Shown: in pieces, positions 33,755 through 45,933 of the stretch | Layout: each line of letters opens with the position of its first letter | Numbering within the stretch: position 1 is the stretch's first letter | Assembly: GCF_019175385.1 (NCBI RefSeq) | Contig: NC_083346.1 | Span: 119,167,771-119,231,770, forward strand | Length of the DNA stretch: 64,000 bases | Direction: 5' to 3' | Source of the DNA: Lycium barbarum | Taxonomy: Eukaryota > Streptophyta > Magnoliopsida > Solanales > Solanaceae | Program-made: the position numbers and the translations under genes | Notes under the pieces: generated by a model | Databases searched by the model: none | The model's input: only the letters and a program-made list of their open reading frames with translations | Told to the model about the DNA's origin: nothing

Positions 33755-35640
33755 ATAAATAATTCATGTTCAATTAATATTTCATGAACTGACCAACGTA
33801 ATGACCCCCTTAGTTTTCCAAACACATGAACAGATGTAATCTAAGCATAACGAGGAACATCGACTTCTACGTACTTTTAATAAATAAATTATTTTCTCAT
33901 ATCGACTTTCTAAAATAATTATTTTTTCTAATAACAAGAAACTCTGGAAGTATCTAAATATTTTCTGTTTGTTTTTTGAGGGGAAAAAAAAAGGAAGTAA
34001 AGAATTAGGCGGCACTTCAACTCTCAATGATTTAATTTTTTTTTTCCTTCTCAACGATTTAATTGACCGACACAAAGAAACAAAATTTAGAAAACATCTA
34101 AATATAAATTATTGTTTAGAAGGAACTAAGAAACAAAAAATAAATAAACGATTGATGCATTTTCATTGATTAACTTGATTAAAACAAAGAATAATACCCT
34201 ACATAACTTTTTCTCCAATCATTTCAATTTGTTAACGGCGTAACAAATGCTATGATTGTTTCTTCACAAACATAATTAAAAACAGTTTAATGATATTAAT
34301 CATATTGTATGACTTTATGAATTGTCTTGTTTAATTTAATATATCTTTTATATGAGGGCGGCTTATGTCACCGTGTAATGCGGTGTTTGTACAGCTTAAA
34401 AGATAAGTACTCCATAATTACCATGCAATTATAAATTTAAATTAAGCACACGTGTGCATGTATTCCACATTAGGTTAAGGCACTTTTTGCCAAAAAATAG
34501 ATTAACTTTATTGTCATCTTATTAAAAGATTGATTTATTATACACCCCCGGGATAAAAAAATAATCCAATTTGCTACTTTTTTAAAATAAAAAAAAAGAG
34601 TGCACTTACAAATCATGAAAGAATTGACTTTATTTTTTCATATTTGCCCCTATTAAGTGTTATATGATCAAATTTCAATGCCTATTTAATTAGGATTAGT
34701 TTAGTCAAACTATCTATTTTTGTTTAGAAGTTAGTATTTTCTTAAGAGGTACGCAAATGGCTAAATGGATTTTTTTTTTTATCCGGACGGAGTAACTTTT
34801 ATCATTGAGGATGTTGATGAATAGTTAGGATCCCTTCTACCATGACTAGCAATTTCATGTTTGATCCTGAGTAAGGTTGAATATACCTTATTCTAAGCGG
34901 TATCACGTAACGACGCTTTGTCAAATGTTTTTTTTTTTACTAAATATGTATGTATTGATAATAAATAAAATAACTTTTTTGGTGCAAATATAAAAAATGA
35001 ATACCCCTTCATTATAGTGATCTATTTATTTGTTCACTTCTTTAAATATAAACACTGCTAATGAAAAATATTGCGTAAACCACAATCCTAAGAATGGAGA
35101 ACCTTTCATATAGGATAACTTTTTATGTTCTTAATGGTTCTACTTAGCGCGAGTTCCAATTAATCGGATAAAAAAATTCAAATATCATATAGTTAAGTTG
35201 AAAATAAAAATAAAAAATCATTAGTTTTAGTCCAACCACTACAATGATGATAATGATTTAATATTCACTAAACGACATTGCAAGATCTTTGGTAAGGATA
35301 TTGATGTGCTTTGTGGGAGTTGATAATACCCAATTTTTTAAAAGTAAATGATGGGACATTCCCTTACTAATCCATAGTTTAATATTGAGATCATGATCTG
35401 TGATCATATTATATTAATTCCTAACAGAATAACAATGATTTGTAGGGTACTCTTAAATGGGCCCATATAAAATAGGGTTTCGCCTCAATGCATTTTTTTG
35501 CGCGGACTGGCTTCTCTCGGTGCTCTTTCATTTTTTTTTTTAATTTACAACTCATAATTATCTTTAAGATTTATTTATTAATAATAATTATTTTTTTAAT
35601 TATATTTGGCAGCTTAATTATTTATCAAATTACCATCTAT
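33755..35640. other. non-coding interval
   Basis: AT-rich. A Stowaway-like right end (GGACGGAGTA) lies near 34785 and a possible TS SINE scrap (TAGCGCGAGTTCCAATTAA) near 35146. No exon was recognised. Confidence 0.35.
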
Positions 35641-37140
35641 AACTTGTTTTTGTTACTGCAGTATATTTCCCTAAAATAAGGTACCTCTCTCACACTTACC
35701 CATAATTTTTTTTCAAATATTTTTCTCTTACCTATCATCTATTTTCTCTCTCACCCCCTCTTTCTCTTTCCGTTCCATCTCTTAATCTTTTAAATTGATT
35801 TTCTCTCACCTACCAAACTTATTTTCTCCCTCACCCCTCTTTCTCTCTTTGTTCCATCACCTACCCTAGATATCATTTTCTCTTACAAATCAGAAGAATC
35901 CTCCAGTAGTAGCAGCAACCATGATCGACGAAAAAAAGAGCTCTAACAATGGTGAAGGACGACAGAGTGAAGCTTTGTGTTTTGGTTTATTGGAACCGTA
36001 GAAATGTTTTTTTTTTGTTGCAATCAATTAAATAGTCAGAGTAAATATAGTAAACTACTGGAATGTATAATTTTTGGATTGATTTAGTATTGGTTTGAAT
36101 AGAGTGGAACGGTTAAAGGAATTTAACAACTGGAATTCAAGCCTAGTTGATATGATATACTAGTTTTGGATTGATGGGCACCTGTCATTTGGTGAAAGAC
36201 TTTGAGGGTGATTGATACTTTTTGACTGAGCCTAACAGCTCGACGACTCGCTTCTTTCCCATGAGAACACCATTGATGAGAGTTGTGGAGCTTCATGCCC
36301 ACCAAGTGTTTGATAAAATGTTTTAGTATATTTCAATATATATTTCAGTGTATTTCTATGCATTAACAAACAGTATATCTAATTTTCAGTATATTTCTGT
36401 GTCTTTCAGTATATTATTTCATTGTATTTCAATGTATTTATCTTTTTTTGGTGTAAATATAGTGAATGTTCCAAATATAGAACCTATTTTTACTACACTT
36501 TATTTTTACGACTTTTGTATTTCGCTGTATTTCTGCATTTTGTATTTCTAATTTATGAAACAGTTTCTGATATATTTCATTATATTCCATTGTATATACG
36601 CATACTACAACTTTATATTTCTTAAACAATCAACCATATTTCATTATATTTCAGTGTATATTTTTCTGTATTTGGAAGTTTTTAGATCTTTAGTGGTATT
36701 TGAATTCAAAAAGTTTTGATTGTAGTAAAAGTTGAGAGAGGTTCGTAAGCTTTAATGGAAGAACAACCGTTATGCGTGATTTATGAAAAGTTTTAAATTG
36801 AATCCCGTAATTTTTTTTAAATTGTTCGATAAATAGGGCTTGATTTTACTCTTCAGTGATTTGTGTGAAATATGGTTGATTTAATTTGACTTATTATTTA
36901 AAAAGGAAAAGAATATTATGTTCCGAAAATATAGCCTATTTTTTCTCTAAGATTTTTTTTAAAAAAATATGTTCCAAAAATAGAGCCTAAATTTACTCTA
37001 ACGTGTTTTGTATTTCTCTGTATTTCAAAAATGTGAGATACAACTGAAATATAGCCAAAAGCAGTTACGAATTGTAAATCTTCAACTTGTAGCTATAACT
37101 AGTTAGAAGCTATTAAAAGGTAGCTATTTATGTTAGTTTT
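35641..37140. repeat. probable transposon-derived block with TATTTCAGTGTATTTC repeats
   Basis: 35690-35880 is a TCTCTCAC-rich leader-like stretch. 36320-36670 is a loose array of GTATTTC/TATATTTCAGTGTATTTCT units. The block closes with TAGCTATAACTAGTTAGAAGC near 37090. No protein was recognised. The layout resembles a non-autonomous DNA element with a captured 5' leader, but I could not define its ends. Confidence 0.4.
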
Positions 37141-37435
37141 TCTTAATTTTTATCCTTCGCTTAAAAAAATGGCAAAAAATATCCTTGAAGTTCTTGGTTT
37201 AAACCCCGCTCAGTATAAAAAAAAAAATTGCAAGGCAATATTTTGGGAAAAGTCTGCCTTATGCGGCATAGGTCGTCTTGAGGCATAAAGTTATGCCTTA
37301 AGACAACCTATGCTGTCTCCGACAGAGGTTACAATTTGGGCCTGGTCTTTCTAATTTGCGAGTATTTTACAAAGGGCCCATTTATGTGGGCTTTTATTTA
37401 TCTATTTTTCTTCTTCTTCTTCTTTTGTGCGAATT

Positions 37436-37935
37436 TCCCTTCAAATGCATTGCTCTTTAATTTTTGGCCCTTAGATTGATGGTCTTTAATTTTTGGCCCT
37501 CGCCTAATACCATGAGGTTTGAAATTCGAATCCCGACTCAGTAAAAAAAATTGCTAGACAGAGTTTTGTAGTAAAGTTAGACCTATTCAGACCAAAGTTA
37601 GGTCTTAAGGCAGAGTTTTGCAAAATTCCAACTGAAAAAGAAAAATTGCCTTAATGCAAACCTCTACCAAAACTCTACCTTAAGGCAGAGTTTCAAACTC
37701 TGCCTTAAGGTAGAGTTTCAAACTCTGCCTGAAATCCTAACTTTTGCCCGAATAGACCTCACTTTGTTACGAAACTCTACCTTGTGATTTTGTTAAAAAC
37801 AAATTTGACTGAGTGGGGGTTCGAACCCGGAATCAAGGGGTTTTAGCAAAGGACAAAATTAAAGACCTCCAATTTGAGGGGAGAAAAAAATTAAAGACCA
37901 CCTCCGAATAAGGACAATCGTGCAAATTTGCCTTT
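37436..37935. mobile_element. foldback element with GGTTCGAACC motif
   Basis: The left part (GGTCTTTAATTTTTGGCCC.., TTCGAATCCCGACTCAG) and right part (GACTGAGTGGGGGTTCGAACC.., AAATTAAAGACC) are diverged inverted copies. The centre is an array of AACTCTGCCTTAAGG/CCTTAAGGCAGAGTTT units in both orientations. The B-box-like GGTTCGAACCC is part of the repeat and not a tRNA. Confidence 0.6.
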
Positions 37936-37942
37936 ATTTTTT

Positions 37943-38483
37943 TGCTAAAACGTTAGCAAGTGAGCAACAGGCTTTTTAGCCTGGGTCATGAAATATAAGT
38001 AGTCGTTGCTAACACTTGAATGAATCTCCCCAACTCTTACTTGTGTATAAGGATTTATCTTATATGCATCGAGAATGTCCACTTCTTTCCATGCAAAGAA
38101 AGCATTGCTCGACGAAAGGGGCACACGAAAGCTAGTCCAAAACCTTTGACCCTTTCTTTCAAAATTGGGTGCTCGAAGCACCTAATCTTCTCACTTTTTT
38201 GCTTAATCCTGTTAGACCGAAGTGTTCGGCCTTTCCTTTTTCATGCCCAAGCTTCACTGCCTAACGATTGTTTCTGTACTTGAAATCCATGTGCGTTTTC
38301 TTGTTTGTTATACTAGTTGCATCAGATACATTAGTAGACAGGTAGGAATAGCAGAAAAGGAAAGGATTAGTTACACGAGAGAGCAAGAACCAAGAGACGC
38401 GCAGCTACCTGAACAATAAGCACTCCGCTTGTATATAAGCCCCTTAGATATAGGCGCGAGCCATGAGTCTACTTCAAGCATTT
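37943..38483. other. possible organellar (mitochondrion-like) DNA
   Basis: Base composition is more balanced than the surroundings, and the sequence joins directly onto a plastid ycf2 fragment. A 78-codon frame on the - strand (37945-38181) has no family that I recognise. Its texture resembles plant mitochondrial intergenic DNA, but I cannot name a mitochondrial gene in it. Confidence 0.3.
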
Positions 38484-38822
38484 ACTCACTCCGAATCCTC
38501 ATTACTAATGGAATCCAAATGATTTCTGGATTGATCAAAAGATCCTTTCAGTTGGCTAGAATCCATTACTTGAACGAAACTAGATCTTGTGGAACCATAT
38601 TGAATATTTGACGATACATTCTGTACCTTGCTAAAAAACCGATCCTTGTTTACCAACCACACATTGTCTAACCAAATCTAATTCTCTCTCGATACGTTCC
38701 TCAAAAAATCCGATTCGGGCGGATTCTTCCCCCAACTAACGAAAAGATCTTGGCGGAATTGCCACATATGAAATTGAGCACAGTTTTGCAAAGAAATAGC
38801 CCACTTGTTTCTCGAGAAGAGT
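38484..38822 (-). pseudogene. ycf2: nuclear insertion of plastid ycf2 fragment
   Basis: On the - strand the translation is unmistakably Ycf2, the large essential plastid protein: [38 protein letters not shown], then [19 protein letters not shown] and [12 protein letters not shown], ending SISNEDSE followed at once by TGA. About 110 codons of the >2000-codon gene are present. One Trp codon after the VSREN motif is TAG. The match ends sharply at both sides. It cannot be expressed as a functional protein here. It is a nuclear plastid-DNA insertion, or plastid DNA that arrived through the mitochondrion. Confidence 0.92.
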
Positions 38823-41799
38823 GCTGGCCCTAGCGCACAGGGATTGCAAAATCCATCATGTACTGCAATTTATGCAGCAAGAGTGAATCCAACGTAGTCT
38901 TCTCGATGTAGAGGCAGGGAGAAAGGTTCTTTTGCAAATATGCCTATACCAAAGTTGTGCACTTCTATCATTACCATCTATGTGTCTGACTAAGAGATGC
39001 TATTTCCAGATAGCTACCTACACTGTGAAACACTTTTGATGGAGACTTTGGGTCGCAATTGCAATGCTTGAGCAAGATAGATAAAGATGTGCTCTTACTT
39101 TTTCTCTCTTTATGTCTACGCTTCTAGCCACACTTTAGGGGTGGAGTTACAGAAGTATTCAAAAATAATTTACCAGCAGGAGAATAATTGATGGCGCCAT
39201 TGTAGTTAGAAGGGATTTGTTTTAAATTTGCCCAAGCAGACAAGACTTGGAGTTCAGGCGCATAGCGTAAATGATACTAAGCCCCATGCATTTTGAATGT
39301 CACTGCCACACAACTTAACAGAGCCTACTCCATCACTAACATCAATAGGCCTTTGAAGAGAGAAATATATGGCAAAGAAATTCAACAACTAGCAGCGCAA
39401 AGGTCAATCAAAACAATAATGTCAGATCAACTGCACAAAGATCAAAACAATCCGCAGTATTCACGATGATGGAGCATAAACGAGAACTTCAGACGTCTCT
39501 GAAGCAAAACGTTCAGACAAAAATCTTGTATTAATATCTGAGGTTTGTGTAAACCCTGTATCTACGTTAAGATAACCCTTTACCTTTCTAGCATTTTTTT
39601 TCATTATCTACCCAACTACTCCTCCAACTTTGTCGTGCATGATACAAGCTGCAACCAAGGATGCCAAGTAACCTTTAACCTGTACAGTATTAAAACAGAG
39701 AAATCATTAATGGTCAACCTTGACAAGGATTTAACCCATGGCAAAACCTTTTCCAGAAATATGATGCAAAATACATTTCAAAGTGGTACAGCATATTTGA
39801 ATATACAAAATCAAAATACAAGTTTTCAAGATCTCTGGATATCAGTGTCGAATGTATGACAGACTTGACAATTAAAGAGATGATCAACACAATGTAGGAC
39901 CTCAAATAGAAGTTCAATAAAAAGCATGAAATATTACCTGATTACAAGACAAAAATCTATGATTTCGTACCATTTCTCTTTAGCAGATAAAATATTACAT
40001 TGGTGCTTTATAGCACTATGTTGGTGCAGTTATAAGTAAATCAAGAAGGTGCAAAAGGCAAAAGTATGTCTAAGTTCACCCTGAGGACTCTATGCAGTCT
40101 AGAAAGAAGTGGAACTACTTTTTCCAAGACAAAATACTTTTAGACTATTTACAATCTAATGGTACGATTTCAACTTCTTATCCAAAGCATCCAGAACTGA
40201 AGGGATCATCAGCTATTTCAATATACGTCGAATAATGGAGTAGCATAATTCATGAAGTCCTTAAAATTGAAAGGGAGACCCAGTTATGATAAAGTATTTG
40301 AGTCTCTGAATTGAAGGACTTCACTGCTATTGGGAAACTAGCTTTCAGCTGAGATTTGTACAAAACATCAAATTGACTGGTCTGTCTACTCCCATTACCT
40401 AGAGAAGTTCCGTAAACAAGAGCCTGCTAGGAATGAGCTTGTTTCCGTTTTCAGTTTGGCCCCTCTTGTATACTCTAGATGTACTCAATGTCTCAATCTA
40501 TTTGTTTGAACCACACCCTTAGAGATGCTATAACAATATACACATCTTGAAGTGTCATAATAAACCCATAAAAATATAATGCGGGTTGGGGGTTTGGGTA
40601 CATATTCATTTGGGGGAGGGGGTCAACTTGACATAATCAAAGTTAGCTCATCCAAGCAGCGGCCGTAGCCAAATTGACCCAACAATAAGTTATCAAAACA
40701 TAAGGGAAAATTGTGTTTGATTGGTCAAATATAGTCGTGATAAATAAAAGAAAACAGTTCAAATTAATTTGATTTGATAATTAAACAAACTATAAGAGAA
40801 CAAATAAACAATAATTTTGAGCTGGAAAGGTTGAATTATAACCTGTTGTTTAGCCAATTTGGCCCACCTATTTTGATCCAAGAACATTTTTAGCAGGTTA
40901 CGACCAAACATGTTTATCGATTTGACACGATTTACCCCGCCTAAATTTAGCCCAGCCAGCCTATTTGAACCGCTTGAGCTAATTCAAAACTTTAGGTTAA
41001 ATGGCGAAATATCATTAAAAAATATCATATACCAAATACTAGCAGATGTACAAAATGGAAGACCAACAAGATGTATAATCTCACATCTAAGATCTCAACA
41101 AAGGCTTAACTTGTAATAACTCTACCCATCAATAACCTAGGATACACTGGGAACCTCAAATCTACTTCGGACGGCATAAAATTTCCGAGATAACTTCCTC
41201 GTACCGACATTTTGACAAATTTAAAAGATTTGGTCACCGTCCCTTCATTCAAGAAATGGCATAATGGGCATTATTATAGCTACGTATTTGTACATGCATG
41301 TAAGGACAAATGCAAATAATTTCTTAGGAATAGAACGTCTATAATGCTGTAAATACATTTTTAGATGTACAGATACCAACGTACATGGCCAAATTAATTA
41401 ATAGTCCTGCCACTGAATATATATCTGCAAAGACATTCTACAACTAAACATGCAGTTCAAAATCCCACATATAGAGTGAGATGGCTTGTCTCAGTAACTT
41501 CTAGTAGCTACGCTCACTTGAAAATTGGCATATCTACATATGTTGATAACTTTATTAGTTGGTTTATACAGAGCATATAGGCATATATGGGAGTCATAGA
41601 AAATATGAACCACTAATTAAACACATTTCCAATGAACCTTAAATATGAATTCAGTGTTCTAGGTCATTTTTATAGAAAATGCCTCCTGGATTCACGTATG
41701 CACAGGCTATACACTGTAAAAACAGAGCATTGAAATGGACCTAGTTATTTCCTATTCTAGAGTTCTTTACACGAGCACGTTGGGCATATCAACTCCTAA
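38823..41799. other. non-coding interval, function unknown
   Basis: More balanced in composition than most intergenic DNA here, yet no exon chain could be assembled on either strand. 39500-40500 may hold decayed gene sequence or long UTR/intron DNA. A low-complexity GGGGGTTTGGG stretch lies near 40585. Confidence 0.35.
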
Positions 41800-41812
41800 A
41801 GTCAACTCTATG

Positions 41813-42382
41813 AATTTCTGTTTTGATCAGTAAGTCAAGTGTATAAATATGAATCAAAAGAACTAAACAAGGACATATTCAAGAAGATCACAGTTTGTAT
41901 ATCTCTACCTAATTCGACTCCCTCTTCCTCTGCCCACGAGACTCTGATCCCCCCTGGCTAGATGATGATGATGATCCAAAATTCCCCAAAGACCATGGCA
42001 ATGATATTGTAGTAAGCCCGAATTGAGTCCAATGTTTGGTTACAAATTTAAGATTGGTACAGCTAATACCAGAATTACTTATACACCCTATTCAGTACTA
42101 TTCTAATACATAGTAAACCATGGCATTAACAATACTAGTGATATTCCTATTCTAGTACACCTATTCAGAAATTTTGCAATGCATGTTATTTATATATCAG
42201 ACCAAACAGTCAATAAAAAATAATGTCAGCATAACTAATCCCAACATTACTAACACACCCCATTCAGTACTATTCTTTTACACCCTACCAAACATTGTAC
42301 TATTAATTTCTCCCCCTCTTTCTGAACCACAACCACTCGAATCCCCATCATTATCCCTTTCCTGATTCTCGTGATCGGGCTA
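41813..42382 (-). pseudogene. RING gene 3'-end copy A (broken)
   Basis: 41813-42014 matches the 3' flank and last ~30 codons of the RING gene (TCCTCCTTGGCTAGACG region reads CCCCCTGGCTAGATGATG here), and 42306-42382 matches the next coding stretch. A ~290-bp MITE-like insertion separates them. There is no start, zinc ribbon or RING motif. Confidence 0.7.
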
Positions 42383-42842
42383 TACAATGTAAACACAGAG
42401 CATAGAAAGTTTACTATTTCCTACTCTAGAGTTCCTTATACCAGCACTTTAGGTAATATAAACTCCAAAAGTCAACTTTATTAATTTCTGTTTTGATCAG
42501 CCGATGAAAAATAATGCCAGCATTACTAATACACCCTATTCATTACTATTCTTATACACCTTACAAAACATTGTACTACTAATTTCTGTTTTCATCAGCA
42601 AGTTAAGTATATAAACTCGAATCAAACAAACTAAACAATCACATAATCAAGAACATAAAAGCTTGTATATATCTACCTAATTTGATAATCCTCCTTGGCT
42701 AGACGAAGATGATCCAAAACTCCCCAAAGGCCACAGCAACAATATCGTAGTAAACCTTCCCCCACTGGCCCCACCACCTCCACTCGAATTCCCATCATTG
42801 CATCTTTCCCTATTCTCGTAATCAAGATCATTGGTTGGCAAC
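42383..42842 (-). pseudogene. RING gene 3'-end copy B (broken)
   Basis: 42581-42842 repeats the gene's 3' flank and last ~50 codons: TCCTCCTTGGCTAGACGAAG and GGGGGAAGGTTTACTACG on the gene strand. It stops at GTTGGCAACT, where the true gene continues into the RING domain. An in-frame stop arises near the end (AATTATC region). A MITE scrap (42843-42912) seals the junction. Confidence 0.75.
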
Positions 42843-43016
42843 TAACTATTAACCCCGGCACTAAAAATACACCCCATTCAGTATTATTCTTACACACCCT
42901 ACCAAACATTGTACTATTAATTTTTGTTTTTAATCAGCAAGTCAAGTATATAAATTCAAATTCAAACAAACTAAACAATCTCATAACCAAGAACATAAAA
43001 GCTTATATATACCTAC

Positions 43017-43808
43017 CTAATTTGATCCTCCTTGGCTAGACGACGACGATCCAAAACTCCCCAAAGGCCACGGCAACGATATCGTAGTAGACCTTCCCCC
43101 ACCACCTCCACTCGAGCCGCCCCCATCATCACGTCTTTCCCTATTCTCGTAATCCTGATCGTCCGTTGGCAACTCATACCGACAAACAGGACACGAATTA
43201 TGCAACTCGAGCCACGGTAAAATACAATCCTCATGATAAACATGTTTACAAGGCATCTGTTTAACATCTAAACCTAACTCAAAATCATCCTTACAAACAG
43301 CACATTGCGCCAATTCGCTACGTAACAATTCCTCATCAACTTTTACATTCGGTAGCCCTTCCACAGCCCGTTTCGACGCCGGTGGTGTCCCATATCGATT
43401 CGGGTCATTTTCCGCTAAATGTTGAATCAATTCCTCAAATCCAGGCCCAACAAAATAATCCCCAAAATTACCCAAATTAGCCACATTACCCATATTAGCC
43501 CCTTCAATTACAAATTCAAAGTTAACTCCACTAGCTCTACGATTAGCTAAATGGGTTTGAAGAAACTCAAACGGGTTAAAATCACCCGACCCGAAAGTGA
43601 ATGGGCTTGCAGGTTGTCTAGGGTTAGGGTTTTGGGTTGACATGAGGAAGCTACTTAATAAGGAGAAAATCGGGTCGGGTTCGGGTTGGGGATTAGGGTT
43701 AGGGTTTTCGAGTTGTTCAACGAAATCACTGTTACATGTAGGGCAAATTAGATCGCCGGTAATGGTGACGGTGTGATCGCATTTGTAGCAGAAATAAAGA
43801 GAAGACAT
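43017..43808 (-). CDS. zinc-ribbon/RING-H2 E3 ubiquitin ligase
   Basis: This single-exon gene encodes 263 residues. An N-terminal zinc ribbon (C7, C10, C22, C25: FCYKC..CPTC) is followed by an Asn/Pro-rich linker, the conserved FEELIQHLAENDPNRYGTPP helix, and a RING-H2 finger with C169, C172, C187, H189, H192, C195, C206 and C209. The tail is Gly/Ser-rich. This is the RZF/RDUF/RING1-like family of plant E3 ligases, which bind an E2 through the RING and ubiquitinate substrates; several members act in stress and ABA responses, but the substrate here is unknown. All metal ligands are present. The ATG at 43806-43808 fits the MSSLYFCYKC start of the family. A good TATA box lies ~120 bp upstream. 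Broken partial copies flank it on both sides. Confidence 0.94.
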   Translation of the reverse strand: MSSLYFCYKCDHTVTITGDLICPTCNSDFVEQLENPNPNPQPEPDPIFSLLSSFLMSTQNPNPRQPASPFTFGSGDFNPFEFLQTHLANRRASGVNFEFVIEGANMGNVANLGNFGDYFVGPGFEELIQHLAENDPNRYGTPPASKRAVEGLPNVKVDEELLRSELAQCAVCKDDFELGLDVKQMPCKHVYHEDCILPWLELHNSCPVCRYELPTDDQDYENRERRDDGGGSSGGGGGRSTTISLPWPLGSFGSSSSSQGGSN

Positions 43809-43926
43809 TTTTTTTTTTTTTGATTTTTAGAAGGAAAAAAAAAAGGGGGAAGTGAAAAAATGTAGGGCTTTTTGAGGAGTTGAATATACATAGAGTGGCG
43901 TGGGTGGGGGAGTGGGGTGGGTGGGG

Positions 43927-43932
43927 TTTATA
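43927..43932 (-). promoter_or_regulatory. TATA box of RING gene
   Basis: TATAAA (within CTTATAAACCCC) on the - strand, 119 bases before the ATG. A start near 43897 would give a leader of ~90 bases containing A/T-rich runs. The same block is duplicated, slightly changed, at 44469-44655. Confidence 0.5.
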
Positions 43933-44094
43933 AGAGTAGGAAAGTTGTAAATAAACCGACCATAATTTTTAGAATTCTAAAAGGTCTAAAAATATAACCA
44001 TGAGGTGTACGATTTAGAACAAATATATCAAAAAGTAGCTCGTTTATAACCCTATCGTTATACAAGTGGCTCAGATATATTTTTTTCGGCTACA

Positions 44095-44330
44095 GAGGCG
44101 GATTTAGGTTTGAAGATCTCGACAAAAATTACACAACATATATAAGGTATTTTCATATTTTTTATGTACATATATACATAAGAGTGGTTTAGAGCGTTTA
44201 AAATTCAAATTTAAATTTATTTATTTTTTATTAGAATAAAAGCCACATATGGCTATTTGATACTCTTGCAAAGTTAAGGATTATATTTTTTTTTTTACCC
44301 TTGAGGCAAAATTTAGGGATATATTTAATT
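44095..44330 (+). repeat. GAGGCGGAT-family repeat fragment
   Basis: Starts CAGAGGCGGATTTAGG, the left end of the dispersed family seen at 2814-2989 and 19724-19926. The right end is not recognisable. It lies between the RING gene and its upstream partial copy. Confidence 0.4.
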
Positions 44331-44468
44331 TTTCTCAAACATGAATCTTTTTTGTTTTTTTAATTCAATAACCTTACTTTCAAAAATAATTTATATTTAA
44401 CCTCTACTATACCATTTGAACAAAAAATACTCATATTGTTAGCAACTTCTATCGAGTTGGAGAAGGGG

Positions 44469-44655
44469 TGATTGTGACGGTGTGATTGCATTTGTAGCAG
44501 AAATAAAGGGAAGACATATTTTTGATTCTCAAGGAAAAAATGGGAAGTGAAAGAATGTAGGGCTCTTTTGAAGAGTTGAATATGTGTATATACGGGGGTT
44601 ATAAGAGTAGGGAAATTCCAAATAAACCGACCACTATAATTTTTATAATTCTAAG
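44469..44655 (-). pseudogene. RING gene 5'-end copy (promoter, leader and 17 codons)
   Basis: On the - strand an ATG at 44515-44517 opens MSSLYFCYKCNHTVTIT, identical to the RING gene start except Asp11 to Asn, and homology ends right after. The upstream ~140 bases match the RING leader and promoter (GTAGGGCTCTTTTGAAGAG; ATAAACCGACCA). It is a truncated duplicate holding the promoter and first zinc-ribbon knuckle only. Confidence 0.85.
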
Positions 44656-45138
44656 AGGAAAAGGCCAAAAATACCCCTCAAATATGGAAAATAGATTAAA
44701 TTTACCTTCGTTGCATTTTTTGTTTGAAAATGCACTCGCCGTTATGCTTTGGCTTAAAAATTCCCTTCAACTATCCAAATGGCCAAAATATACTATTCTT
44801 ACTAACTGTTGTCCCAAAATAGAGAAAAAATGAATTCAGAATATCATTAAATCTATCCAAGGTTGCAATAATGGAACTCTTTAAATGTTTGACAAAATGA
44901 TACAGATATCTAGAAATACTTGTCCAAACAAATGTTAAAGTCCGGTGATTTCTTGAGTCACGTAATAGGAGACTGTGTAAACGTGAAGATATATTCGCGG
45001 TTGCGTTCATGCTTCAAGAGGTATTCTTCTGATTTTATGTTTGATTAACACTTGTGATTGTATTGTCTATATTACATGAAGATTTATATTAAAAATTATT
45101 TCCGATGTTTATATATGTGTTCCATCATAGATAACTAC
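44656..45138. other. non-coding interval
   Basis: No gene was recognised between the RING 5' copy and the NLR fragment. Short frames exist on both strands without family motifs. Confidence 0.35.
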
Positions 45139-45210
45139 GATTTTGTCCATAAACTTCGTTTTCTGAGCCGAGAAGAAAGTTGGGAACTCTCATGCAAGAA
45201 ATTGCATCAT
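45139..45210 (+). pseudogene. NLR NB-ARC fragment
   Basis: Reads DFVHKLRFLSREESWELSCK, homologous to GFVHKLRYLDPEESWDLFCK at about residues 326-345 of the NLR at 60837-63398, but on the opposite strand. Only ~24 codons survive; nothing of the P-loop or GLPL motif is nearby. Confidence 0.8.
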
Positions 45211-45864
45211 GAAAATCAGGCACGACTCAATATTATTGGTGGCCTAAACCTAAACTTCAACGAGAGACCTTATTATTTTCTCAATAATTAAAAGCTTTCA
45301 TACATGTTTTTTATTTGAAATCTATTTCTTTTTAGTTTCTTAGATGCAAAAGTTCAAATATCATTAAAGTATATTAGATTGGTACTAGAATTTTGTTATA
45401 CATTTTTCATATGTGTAGATATAATATTCAACTTAATTTATTGATCATGGGACCTGAGGCTTTATTCAAAATCTCATTCTTATGTCCATGTCACTGACAA
45501 TTAATTGTTTTAAAATTGATTTTTTAATAACTCTTTTTCAATTTATAATATAGCTAATTCATTCAACCCCTTTTGAGCATTGTTAATCTCAAGCAAGATT
45601 TTATCATTTTTAATTTTGAAATTTTTTTTTTCTAGACAATTGTTATAGGAATTGTTAACATTATTCTATAAGCAATATATATGCATTTGACAAAAGAACT
45701 AAGTCTTTTTATTTGATTGAATATATTGATTAAAGTACTATCATCTACTTGTACTATTTCCGTAACACTTTCAATTCGAAAAATAAGTCTATAATCATCA
45801 ATATCAGAATGATTATATATTTTTTTTAAATATTCAAGACTAAGACTATTATGTTCTTTCAATT

Positions 45865-45933
<69 letters not shown>

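Noticed and set aside
35488..36629. 60-70 codon frames rich in Phe/Tyr/Ile
   Set aside because: Arise from the TATTTCAGTG repeat array and AT-rich DNA; no start context or homology.
37800..37830. GGTTCGAACCC resembling a tRNA B box
   Set aside because: No A box, acceptor stem or cloverleaf around it; it belongs to a foldback repeat whose other arm has the same motif inverted.
37945..38181. 78-codon frame on - strand (LRAPNFERKGQ..)
   Set aside because: No known nuclear, plastid or mitochondrial protein recognised; kept only as part of the possible organellar block.
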